DNA from: a virus
Length of the DNA: 64,000 bases
Direction: 5' to 3' (one strand)
Virus record (IMG/VR): IMGVR_UViG_3300009103_000001
Location: 146,158 to 210,157 of that record
Part shown: positions 26,822 through 34,553 of the stretch, piece by piece
Position numbering within the stretch: position 1 is the stretch's first letter
Layout of the letters: each line of letters opens with the position of its first letter
Program-made: the position numbers and the translations under genes
Notes under the pieces: generated by a model
Told to the model about the DNA's origin: nothing
Seen by the model: only the letters and a program-made list of their open reading frames with translations
Database searches by the model: none

Positions 26822-29800
26822 ATGGCGAACGAATTTGTAATAAAGAACGGTTTTATCTCCAAGGGAGATTCTATAGTTAATGGAACCATTTCTGGTGAAA
26901 CATTAAATCTTACAACAATACCGACAAACGATAATTCTCAAACACAAGTATTAGTTAGAAATAATACCACAGGTGTGGTAGAATATAGAGACGCATCATC
27001 ATTAAGTGGTGGGTCAGGGACAAATACATTTGTAACAGGAACAACTTTCGCTAGCAATCAATTTGTTACCACAAGAAATGATGGTGTAGATGTATTAAAA
27101 TTTAGTGGTGGGTCAAACGTAACTTTATCCAACCCATCTTCAAACCAAATTAAAATAGATGTTTCTTTACCACCATCTATGAATACGTATGTAACTGGTT
27201 TTACATACAACGATAATAACACATTTACAATATTTGATAACGTTGGTGGGGTATTCCCAGCAACAATTAATCAAGTAAGTGGTTTAACGGTTAATGGTGA
27301 TATTACAGTAACAGGTATATCTAATTTAAATACTGTAACCGCCACCACAATTGATTTTGATTTAAATTATACTGGTGCAACGGCAGAAGGTAGATTGTCT
27401 TGGAACGGAGATGATGGGACACTTGATTTAGGAATGGGTGGTGGAAATGTAACCCAACAAATTGGTCAAGAAATATATTATAAAATTAAAAATCAAAGTG
27501 GGGCAACAATATCTAATGGTAGGGTTATTAGAAATGCGGGTTCGCTTGGTGCATCAGGAAGAATATTAGGTGAGTATATGATTGCGGATGGTACATATCC
27601 TTTCGCAAAAACTTTAGGTATTGCAACAGAAGATATCGCAAATGGTGACGAAGGTTTTGTTACTGAATTTGGTGTTGTTAGAGGAATTGACACCACAGGT
27701 TCTATTTATGGTGAATCTTGGTCAGATGGTGATGTATTATATGTGTCTCCAACCATTGCTGGTGGATTAACAATCGTTGAACCAACCGCACCGAATCAAG
27801 TTTTAGAAATGGGCGTTGTATTAAATTCGGCTATTAATGGTTCTATATTTGTAGATAGACATCTTTCTACTAAGTTAGGTGATATTAGTGATGTAGAAAC
27901 CACAGGTTGTACAAATGGTGATTTAATTGTTTATAACTCCGCAACCACTGTTTGGGAATATAGTAAAGTATTAAATGGTGATTATGATATTAACGGGACA
28001 TTGTCTGCAACAACATATTATGGTGATGGTTCTAATTTAACTGGAATATCTACACAAATAGATACTGGAAATGTTCTTTGGGTTGATAATATATTTGGAA
28101 ACGATGGTACTGCATTAGTAGATAGACAAGATAGACCTTGGGCTAGTATCGCCACCGCTATTAGTAATGCATCTACAAATGATACTATATTAGTTAGACC
28201 AGGTGATTATGTTGAATCATCGTTTACGTTAAACCCAGCGACATCATTAGTAAGTCAAGGTGGGGCTAAAGTAACATCTATCAGTGCGTCAACTACTACA
28301 GGTAATTTTATTACTATTTCAGGTTCTTCTTATATGGAAGGATTTACAGTTTATACCCCCACAGATGATTCCGCAGCATTATATATGAACGACTCAACCG
28401 CTGGTATTGTAACCACTTTAAATGATGTACATTTTAAAGGTTCAAGTACAGTATCACCACCTTTAGGTAAGGGTGTTGTTATGGATACGGGATTAGCTGG
28501 TAATGGTAAAATTATATATAGAGAACTTAGATATGGTGGTGGTAATTTAAATATATTAGCTGAAGTTAATAAAGGTATTTTTGCATTAGATGGTATGCAT
28601 GTACCAGGTGGAGGAACAGTTAATAAAGCCATCCAAATGAATGGTGGTAGAGGTCAATTAATTAATGTTAATGTTGGTAACCCCTCTTGCGATACTGCAT
28701 TAAGTGTTAGTGGTACATCTTCAAACAAACCAGTTGTTGCGGGATTTGGTTTTAACATATTTAATGTTCCAATAGGGATAGAAATAACATCAGATGACTA
28801 TGATGTTGAGGTTCAACAAGGTAGATTAGATGCTGGAACTACAAACGTATTAGTGTCAAGTGGTGTTACAGGGTCAAATGGTAAATTAAATCTAACCTCA
28901 TTTTCAATGGATTCAACAAAGTTGTCTATTCCGTATGGTTGGGTTGATTCACCACACACATTTCAATTTTCAGATATTGGTAATTCACAAAATATTGAAC
29001 CTATTTTAAGAAGTTGGTCAAACTTTGAGGTTGGTCATGCAAATAAGGGGTTTGAAACCAATCTTGGTCGTGGTTCTGAATATCAGAATGGGTTACATGT
29101 TCATAGTAGTGGAACAACAGGTACAACACACCTTTCAATGTCTGCCAAAACAGAGGGTGTTACTTGGTCTTTTGAGTCATTAACCGCTGGAGAACAACTT
29201 TATATTGGTAGTGAAGAAAAATATTCTAATGGTGAATTTGTTAGATTTAACGGTTTTGAGGTTGGTTATACTGGTTCGACTGGTGGGACATATACAATAG
29301 AATATTATTCTGGTGGTACTTGGGTAGATGTAAAATATCAAGTAGTACACCATAATTTAGGTTATAATTACGCAAATACATTGTTTTCTAGGTCGGTTGA
29401 TTCTTTGGAGGATATTAGGATTGGTATAGATGAGAATAGTGGTTGGGAAAGTACAACACTTTTTGGTCATGAGGCAAAATGGATTAGAATTACAATGGTT
29501 ACACCTCCAGCATCCTTACCCCAATTTGATTTATTGTGGTTGGAACCATCACATACAGAAGTTAATGATAATGGTATATTAAATTTTTACGGTAATGCTC
29601 TATATAGGGACACATTAGTTTCTGCTGGTAATATATTTGGTTTAGATGGTGCGGTTACAGATGCATCAATAACGGTTGGTTCTACGGTAACTTGGGACCA
29701 TATTATGGAAAACTCACAATTTAATACTTCGGGTATGATGGGCACTCAACCAGGTGATGCAATAATGTTACAAAGTATTCTACCTAAAGGTACTTGCACA

Positions 29801-30211
29801 GCATACCCTTTAAGAGTAATTATACATTATATTTTAACAGGTAGTGGCCCATTAACTACTTTACCAGAAATAACTTTATCCGTTGTTGGGAAAGAGACTT
29901 ATAATAATTTTAACGCAGACCCAGCAGGTGGATTGGCACCAACAAGGAGAACTTTAACAAATACAAATGATTTAACTACTGGTGGTGAGGAAGTAAATAT
30001 AGAATTAGGAGAACTAGCTGATTTTTCATCAGAATATCTTTCTGTTACTGAAGAATATGATTTTGACATATCTTCATTATATGAAAGTGATGGGGTATTT
30101 ATAAGAATAGAATTTTTTGATGAGGGTGTACCCTCACAAACAATAACATTTCCCGCAATTGAAGCTTCAATTGTTAAATGGGCATTGGGTGATAGAATAA
30201 GAGTAGAATAA
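26822..30211 (+). CDS. Tail fibre with beta-helix domain, 1129 aa
   Basis: The N-terminal 190 residues repeat the shaft units seen at the end of the 1648-aa fibre (FVTGTTFASNQ, LTVNGDITVTG). A middle part (about 200-370) has a conserved phage fibre module: E-I-Y-Y-K-I-K-N-Q-S-G-A-T-I, VIRNAGSLG and W-S-D-G-D-V-L-Y-V-S. Near residue 420, W-V-D-N-I-F-G-N-D-G-T-A and R-P-W-A-S-I-A-T-A-I begin a beta-helix domain parallel to that in the 1648-aa protein. The final 450 residues form a beta-rich tip with aromatic residues. I infer a second long host-recognition fibre. Confidence 0.75.
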   Translation: MANEFVIKNGFISKGDSIVNGTISGETLNLTTIPTNDNSQTQVLVRNNTTGVVEYRDASSLSGGSGTNTFVTGTTFASNQFVTTRNDGVDVLKFSGGSNVTLSNPSSNQIKIDVSLPPSMNTYVTGFTYNDNNTFTIFDNVGGVFPATINQVSGLTVNGDITVTGISNLNTVTATTIDFDLNYTGATAEGRLSWNGDDGTLDLGMGGGNVTQQIGQEIYYKIKNQSGATISNGRVIRNAGSLGASGRILGEYMIADGTYPFAKTLGIATEDIANGDEGFVTEFGVVRGIDTTGSIYGESWSDGDVLYVSPTIAGGLTIVEPTAPNQVLEMGVVLNSAINGSIFVDRHLSTKLGDISDVETTGCTNGDLIVYNSATTVWEYSKVLNGDYDINGTLSATTYYGDGSNLTGISTQIDTGNVLWVDNIFGNDGTALVDRQDRPWASIATAISNASTNDTILVRPGDYVESSFTLNPATSLVSQGGAKVTSISASTTTGNFITISGSSYMEGFTVYTPTDDSAALYMNDSTAGIVTTLNDVHFKGSSTVSPPLGKGVVMDTGLAGNGKIIYRELRYGGGNLNILAEVNKGIFALDGMHVPGGGTVNKAIQMNGGRGQLINVNVGNPSCDTALSVSGTSSNKPVVAGFGFNIFNVPIGIEITSDDYDVEVQQGRLDAGTTNVLVSSGVTGSNGKLNLTSFSMDSTKLSIPYGWVDSPHTFQFSDIGNSQNIEPILRSWSNFEVGHANKGFETNLGRGSEYQNGLHVHSSGTTGTTHLSMSAKTEGVTWSFESLTAGEQLYIGSEEKYSNGEFVRFNGFEVGYTGSTGGTYTIEYYSGGTWVDVKYQVVHHNLGYNYANTLFSRSVDSLEDIRIGIDENSGWESTTLFGHEAKWIRITMVTPPASLPQFDLLWLEPSHTEVNDNGILNFYGNALYRDTLVSAGNIFGLDGAVTDASITVGSTVTWDHIMENSQFNTSGMMGTQPGDAIMLQSILPKGTCTAYPLRVIIHYILTGSGPLTTLPEITLSVVGKETYNNFNADPAGGLAPTRRTLTNTNDLTTGGEEVNIELGELADFSSEYLSVTEEYDFDISSLYESDGVFIRIEFFDEGVPSQTITFPAIEASIVKWALGDRIRVE

Positions 30212-30221
30212 ATATATTAAA

Positions 30222-31478
30222 ATGGCAACTACAAATCAATTATTATACACACAAGAGTTTACAGGAACAACATTTACTGTAACACATAATTTAGATAGAT
30301 TAAATTTAGATTATAGAGTTGTTTGTAGTGGTAGTAGTAGACCAGATTTAGTACAATCTATAGAATTTTCGACTGGAAATGAAAGAAATAGTTTTGATGT
30401 TTATTTAACTTCATCTAATGTTGGTGTATTACAAGTATTGGATACTACTAGATATCCAATTAATTTACCTTCACCTGAAAGAATTAATGTAGGTTCTCAA
30501 ATAGGGTTCATTAGTGGAACAACTCTTAATGGTGATATATTAGAATTAAATAGAACTGGTGGTCATCCAGCACTTACAACAGATTTATCTACAATTGATA
30601 CCGATAGATATGTGACTGGTGCAACATTAAATTCAACAACTTTAGAAATAGGAAGAAATGGTGGACTTTCAGCTGTAACGGCAGATTTATCAAGTATAGA
30701 TGGAACTGTTAAGCGGGTTGATGGTGTGGGGACAGTTAATGGGTTAACATTGACTGGTACTATAACTGATAATGGTGATTTAACTTTAGGTGGTACACTA
30801 GCTATAAATGATGGTGATTGGTCTGGAACTGATTTATCTATTACAAATGGTGGTACAGGACAAAGTAACGCACAAGATGCGATAAACGCATTAACTCAAG
30901 TTAGTAGTGCGACAAATGAACATGTATTAACAAAAGACACCTCCACAGGTAATGCGACATGGAAAGCTGGTGGTGGTGGAACAGATAAATTTGTTAGTGG
31001 TGGTACTTTTAATACGGGAACAACTAGTATAGATTTAGTTGGTAACTCTTCAGACACAACATTTAGTGTTGATATGGGAATCATACAACATGATAGACAA
31101 GTCGCTGACATACCTACATGGAGCCCTAGTGGTCCATCGTCATATACTGACATTACTGATGCTACTCTCGACACAGGTAATTTAGGCACAAATGGTGATT
31201 ATATTATAATATTTAACGCTAACTGGCAAGGTAGTGCTAAAAATGAAGAAGCTGATTTTCAGATACTTGTTGGTGGTTCTGTGGTATCAATTAGTGAAAG
31301 GGGTCATTCTAATCATAAAGCTGGTGAAGATTACACAATATCTTCATCTATTATGGTTGAAAATGTTGCTAGTGGTACAACAATTAAAGTACAAGGTAAG
31401 ATAAGTGGTGGTAATTTAACAGTGCAAAGGGGTACATTAATAATTGACGGAATAAGAACAACAAACAATATATCATAA
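30222..31478 (+). CDS. Short tail fibre with jelly-roll (C1q/TNF-like) tip, 418 aa
   Basis: The N-terminal part reads TQEFTGTTFTVTHNLDRLNL, a typical tail-fibre attachment fold. The middle has ITNGGTGQSNAQDAINAL followed by V-L-T-K-D-T-S-T-G-N-A-T-W-K-A-G-G-G-G, a common phage fibre stalk sequence. The last 130 residues (about 290-418; DYIIIFNANWQGSAKN, TIKVQGKISGGNLTVQ, GTLIIDGI) look like a C1q/TNF-like jelly roll, a trimeric tip fold. It follows the 1129-aa fibre by 10 bases and precedes the next gene by one base, so the three form one unit. Confidence 0.7.
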   Translation: MATTNQLLYTQEFTGTTFTVTHNLDRLNLDYRVVCSGSSRPDLVQSIEFSTGNERNSFDVYLTSSNVGVLQVLDTTRYPINLPSPERINVGSQIGFISGTTLNGDILELNRTGGHPALTTDLSTIDTDRYVTGATLNSTTLEIGRNGGLSAVTADLSSIDGTVKRVDGVGTVNGLTLTGTITDNGDLTLGGTLAINDGDWSGTDLSITNGGTGQSNAQDAINALTQVSSATNEHVLTKDTSTGNATWKAGGGGTDKFVSGGTFNTGTTSIDLVGNSSDTTFSVDMGIIQHDRQVADIPTWSPSGPSSYTDITDATLDTGNLGTNGDYIIIFNANWQGSAKNEEADFQILVGGSVVSISERGHSNHKAGEDYTISSSIMVENVASGTTIKVQGKISGGNLTVQRGTLIIDGIRTTNNIS

Positions 31479-31479
31479 T

Positions 31480-32214
31480 ATGAATTATAATTTATTTGCA
31501 TATAATATTAGTGGACAAACAGTAGGGGTAGATATAAATTCTTGGTGGCCCGAAGAATTAAATGGTAACGAACCATTTGTTTTAGTTAGTGGTCAAACAT
31601 TTAATGGGTATGATAATATAACCTCAATTGAGGATATGTATAATTGGGGGTCTAACCCTTGCGGTAGTTATCAAACTTGGCAAAAAGGTGTTAGATTATG
31701 TGGTTATGAAACTGGTTGGACAGCAATGACAGATACAGAAAAGGATATTATTATAGATATGTATGCATATCCAGAAGGTTCAACGGAAATAGTAACTTAT
31801 TTGGTAATAACAAAAGGGATGACAGTTAATGAAGCAGAAGATTATTTAATTGATAAGTGGCACATCTATTGGAATAGTTTCTTGGAAGATTGTCCAGAAA
31901 GATGGAGTAATGCGGCTAAGGTTACTGTAGGTTATTTACCATTTAGTGCATCATCACAATTATTAGATACAGTAAATGTACTGGTTGACAAATATATTGT
32001 TGCTGGAAGATTGGGGATTGGTTATGGTGATACAAGTGATGGGTTAATGAATTTCATTATGTCATCAAGTGGTTACGTTGGAAATGGATTAGAAGAATAT
32101 TGTACTTCACAAGGGTTTACACTAAAGAAAGGTGATTATGATAATTTTAGATTGGATTTACAAAATACTATAATTGACCCTTATTTTTGGCCTGAGATAG
32201 AACAATATATTTAA
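31480..32214 (+). CDS. Hypothetical tail-cluster protein, 244 aa
   Basis: Not recognised. Starts MNYNLFAYNISGQTVGVDIN and contains many Trp and Tyr residues, an IDMYAYPEGSTEIVTYLVIT segment, four Cys (N-P-C-G-S, R-L-C-G-Y, E-D-C-P-E, E-Y-C-T-S) and an acidic end. No signal peptide or membrane segment. It is the last gene of the fibre cluster and begins two bases after the jelly-roll fibre gene, which suggests a fibre tip or fibre chaperone. No direct evidence supports either. Confidence 0.55.
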   Translation: MNYNLFAYNISGQTVGVDINSWWPEELNGNEPFVLVSGQTFNGYDNITSIEDMYNWGSNPCGSYQTWQKGVRLCGYETGWTAMTDTEKDIIIDMYAYPEGSTEIVTYLVITKGMTVNEAEDYLIDKWHIYWNSFLEDCPERWSNAAKVTVGYLPFSASSQLLDTVNVLVDKYIVAGRLGIGYGDTSDGLMNFIMSSSGYVGNGLEEYCTSQGFTLKKGDYDNFRLDLQNTIIDPYFWPEIEQYI

Positions 32215-32261
32215 CCTTTATTTTTACTTTAAACTTACTATTTTAATATAAAATTTAAGTT

Positions 32262-32672
32262 TTGGATAGAGTTTTATTTAAATCTAATAAAATAGGTATT
32301 AAAAAATCACCCATACATGGTTGGGGTGTATTTGCATTGGAAGATATTGAAATTGGTGATTTGATTGAGGAATGTCTCTATGTTCCAATAGAAACCTATA
32401 ATGAGGGTGATGTGATAATACATTATTCATTTCCCTATCCAAGAATTTTTGGTGAGATTAAAGATAGTAATAAAAAAATAGATAAAATAATTCAAGTAAT
32501 AGTATTAGGGTATGGTTCATTATATAATCATTCTCTAACACCAAATATTGATTATGTAACTAATACTGAATTAGGTGTGTTTGAATTTATATCGTTTAAA
32601 AAAATAAAAAAAGGAGAAGAATTATTTATAAAATATCATAATAATCCAGATTTTATAAAAGAGAAAAAATAA
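32262..32672 (+). CDS. SET-domain protein (putative protein methyltransferase), 136 aa
   Basis: A minimal SET domain. H-G-W-G-V-F-A (residues 19-25) is the N-terminal SET motif, L-Y-N-H-S-L-T-P-N (87-95) is the SAM-binding N-H-S motif, and KKIKKGEELFIKYHNN (about 113-128) is the C-terminal G-E-E-L-x-x-x-Y motif with the catalytic Tyr. SET proteins transfer methyl from SAM to lysine in proteins. The substrate is unknown; a host or virion protein is possible. The start is a TTG at 32262, since no ATG precedes the first motif. It is the first gene of a three-gene cassette; its stop overlaps the next ATG by one base. Confidence 0.82.
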   Translation: MDRVLFKSNKIGIKKSPIHGWGVFALEDIEIGDLIEECLYVPIETYNEGDVIIHYSFPYPRIFGEIKDSNKKIDKIIQVIVLGYGSLYNHSLTPNIDYVTNTELGVFEFISFKKIKKGEELFIKYHNNPDFIKEKK

Positions 32673-33322
32673 TGGAAGCAACATTTAAAATAAACATGGT
32701 GGATATTTGTGACATCCAATTAGGTGACCATTTTAATACATTAGTAAACAAATATTCTAATATTGCACAAACTTTAAATCCTGATAAATTTAATAAAGAA
32801 GAATTAGATTTAAACTTTCCTTATATAGAATCTAAACAACGTAAGTATTATGGTTTAGTAGAAACACTATGGAATAGTGGGTTATTAAAAGATAATATGA
32901 AAATTATAGATTTAGGTTGTGGTTTATGTACAACATTATATAATTTAAATTTACAATTTAAAAATTATAATATACCATCTAGTTTTTATGGTGTAGAATA
33001 TAATGAAGAGTTATTAAAAATATTTACCAAATATTTAAGTCCTCTTTGGGAAAATAATTTCCCTAAATTTGCTTTAGGCGATATTATGGACTGTGATTTG
33101 TCACAATACGATTTAATATTATCATATCAACCATTTAAAGATTTAGAATTATTAGAAAAAATGTATAATAAAGTTTTTAGTGAAATGAAATCTGGTTCTG
33201 TTTTTCACGAACACAATTATAAAGATAGAGAAGAAACTTTACTAAGAAGTGTCAATAATAACATTGAACCGAAAATATCTTTATTTGGTGGTGAAAAACA
33301 ACCTTTATTTATAAAAAAATGA
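32672..33322 (+). CDS. SAM-dependent methyltransferase (class I), 216 aa
   Basis: MKIIDLGCGLCTTLYNL (about residues 76-92) is the glycine-rich SAM motif I. S-F-Y-G-V-E-Y-N (acidic residue for ribose binding) follows at about 109, K-F-A-L-G-D-I-M-D is near 134 and Y-D-L-I-L-S-Y-Q-P-F near 147, in place of the N-P-P-Y of DNA methylases. The S-Y-Q-P-F form argues against an adenine-N6 DNA methylase. The acceptor cannot be predicted. It overlaps both neighbours (SET gene by one base, patatin gene by four), so the three products are made together. Confidence 0.75.
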   Translation: MEATFKINMVDICDIQLGDHFNTLVNKYSNIAQTLNPDKFNKEELDLNFPYIESKQRKYYGLVETLWNSGLLKDNMKIIDLGCGLCTTLYNLNLQFKNYNIPSSFYGVEYNEELLKIFTKYLSPLWENNFPKFALGDIMDCDLSQYDLILSYQPFKDLELLEKMYNKVFSEMKSGSVFHEHNYKDREETLLRSVNNNIEPKISLFGGEKQPLFIKK

Positions 33323-34266
33323 AAGCATTAGTAGTTTCAGGTGGTGGTAGCAAGGGCGCCTTTGGTGGTGGTGTTGCACAATACCTAATAGAAAAAGAAA
33401 AAAAAGAATACGATTTATTAATAGGGACTTCCACTGGTAGTTTACTTGTACCATTTATTGCCATAAAAAAAATGGATACATTAAAAGAGGCATACACAAC
33501 TGTTACCCAAAAAGATATTTTTAATGTTAACCCATTTAAAGTTAAAAGTGATGCAAATGGTGTAGTTAAAGTGGGGATTAATTTTAAAAATGTTTTATGG
33601 AATATATTGGTTAGGAGGAAGAAGTCATTTGGTGATGCAGATAATCTTAAAAAATTGATAAGGAGATTTATGAGTGAAAAAGATTATAGAAAAATAAAAG
33701 ATTCGGGTAGAGAAGTAATTTGTACCACCACAAACCTAACATTAGGTAAACCAGAATATAAATCAACAAAAGAATATGGGTATAAGGATTTTTGTGATTG
33801 GACATTAGCTTCAGCAACAGTACCACCATTTATGAGTGTGGTAGAAAAGGATGGTTATGAATATGCGGATGGAGCAATATTGGAACATGCTGCGATACAA
33901 GAAGCGATAAATAGAGGGGCGAAAGAAATAGATGTTATTATTCTTAGAAAGGAAGAAACTGAATTACCCCCAGAATTAATTAGAAATGCTTTTCACTATA
34001 TATTTAGAACAATAGATTTAATGATGTTGGAGATAGGTAGGTCTGATGTTCAGATTGGTAAATTAAAATCTAAAAAAAATGATGTTAAATTAAATTTTTA
34101 TTATACACCAAGAAAACTTACCAACAATTCTTTGATATTTAATAAAGAGAACATGTCGAGTTGGTGGGAAGAAGGTTATATGTCCGCAAGAAAGAGATTT
34201 TGTAAGTCATATAATTTATGTGGCAAGAAAAAGGCTAAGTTAACATATGATGGTACAATAGATTAA
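33319..34266 (+). CDS. Patatin-like phospholipase, 315 aa
   Basis: The oxyanion-hole loop is V-S-G-G-G-S-K-G-A-F-G-G-G (residues 6-18). The nucleophile elbow G-T-S-T-G (36-40, Ser38) and the dyad motif Y-A-D-G-A-I (about residue 193) are intact, so it is probably active. Patatins hydrolyse membrane phospholipids. In bacteria they serve as toxins and as effectors of anti-phage systems. In a phage, this one could damage membrane at lysis or kill a superinfected cell. The ATG overlaps the upstream TGA (ATGA). The stop overlaps by a few bases that of the opposite-strand regulator-like gene at 34263. Confidence 0.88.
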   Translation: MKALVVSGGGSKGAFGGGVAQYLIEKEKKEYDLLIGTSTGSLLVPFIAIKKMDTLKEAYTTVTQKDIFNVNPFKVKSDANGVVKVGINFKNVLWNILVRRKKSFGDADNLKKLIRRFMSEKDYRKIKDSGREVICTTTNLTLGKPEYKSTKEYGYKDFCDWTLASATVPPFMSVVEKDGYEYADGAILEHAAIQEAINRGAKEIDVIILRKEETELPPELIRNAFHYIFRTIDLMMLEIGRSDVQIGKLKSKKNDVKLNFYYTPRKLTNNSLIFNKENMSSWWEEGYMSARKRFCKSYNLCGKKKAKLTYDGTID

Positions 34267-34415
34267 TATTCACCATAAATATCTTTCTTAGGGGTACATT
34301 TTTCTCTTATTAACTTCTCAACAAAGGAGAACATTTTAAGGCCGTTTTTTTCACAATAGTCTTTTAATAATTTATGTGAATGAGGTGTTATTTTTAGGTT
34401 TTTAGTTCTTTTCAT
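34263..34415 (-). CDS. Small ribbon-helix-helix-like protein, 50 aa
   Basis: A minus-strand ORF of 50 codons starting MKRTKNLKITPHSHKLLKDY and continuing CEKNGLKMFSFVEKLIREKC. A short basic strand (T-K-N-L-K-I-T), a helix (HKLLKDYCEKNG) and a second helix (SFVEKLIREK) match the ribbon-helix-helix layout of small DNA-binding repressors. A TAnnTTTG -7 box (34438-34445) and a perfect palindrome (34460-34489) lie directly upstream, as expected for a self-regulating repressor. The gene converges on the patatin gene, overlapping its end by 3 bases, and points away from the tail sheath gene. Confidence 0.6.
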   Translation of the reverse strand: MKRTKNLKITPHSHKLLKDYCEKNGLKMFSFVEKLIREKCTPKKDIYGEY

Positions 34416-34437
34416 TAGCTTTTCTTTATAAGTATGA

Positions 34438-34445
34438 CAAAAGTA
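34438..34445 (-). promoter_or_regulatory. Bacteroidota-type -7 element before the RHH-like gene
   Basis: On the minus strand it reads TACTTTTG (TAnnTTTG), 22 bases before the ATG at 34415. No TTG lies 20 bases upstream; the palindrome occupies the -33 region instead. Confidence 0.35.
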
Positions 34446-34459
34446 AGACTTTTATCTCA

Positions 34460-34489
34460 TTTATTTTGTGGTATATACCACAAAATAAA
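34460..34489. promoter_or_regulatory. Perfect 30-bp palindrome (probable operator)
   Basis: Two 15-base arms, TTTATTTTGTGGTAT and its exact complement, with no spacer. It lies between the RHH-like gene (minus) and the tail sheath gene (plus), 45 bases from the first start and 65 from the second. It covers the -33 region of the RHH gene's proposed promoter. No gene ends here, so a terminator is unlikely. I read it as a dimeric-repressor binding site. Confidence 0.55.
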
Positions 34490-34508
34490 ATTTTTGGGTT
34501 TTTAAGTA

Positions 34509-34520
34509 ATATTTATATAA
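34509..34520 (+). promoter_or_regulatory. Putative late promoter element (ATATTTATATAA) for the tail sheath
   Basis: Ends 33 bases before the ATG at 34554 and 20 bases after the palindrome. Confidence 0.4.
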
Positions 34521-34553
34521 AAAATAACTTAGAAACAAAAAAATAAAAATTAA

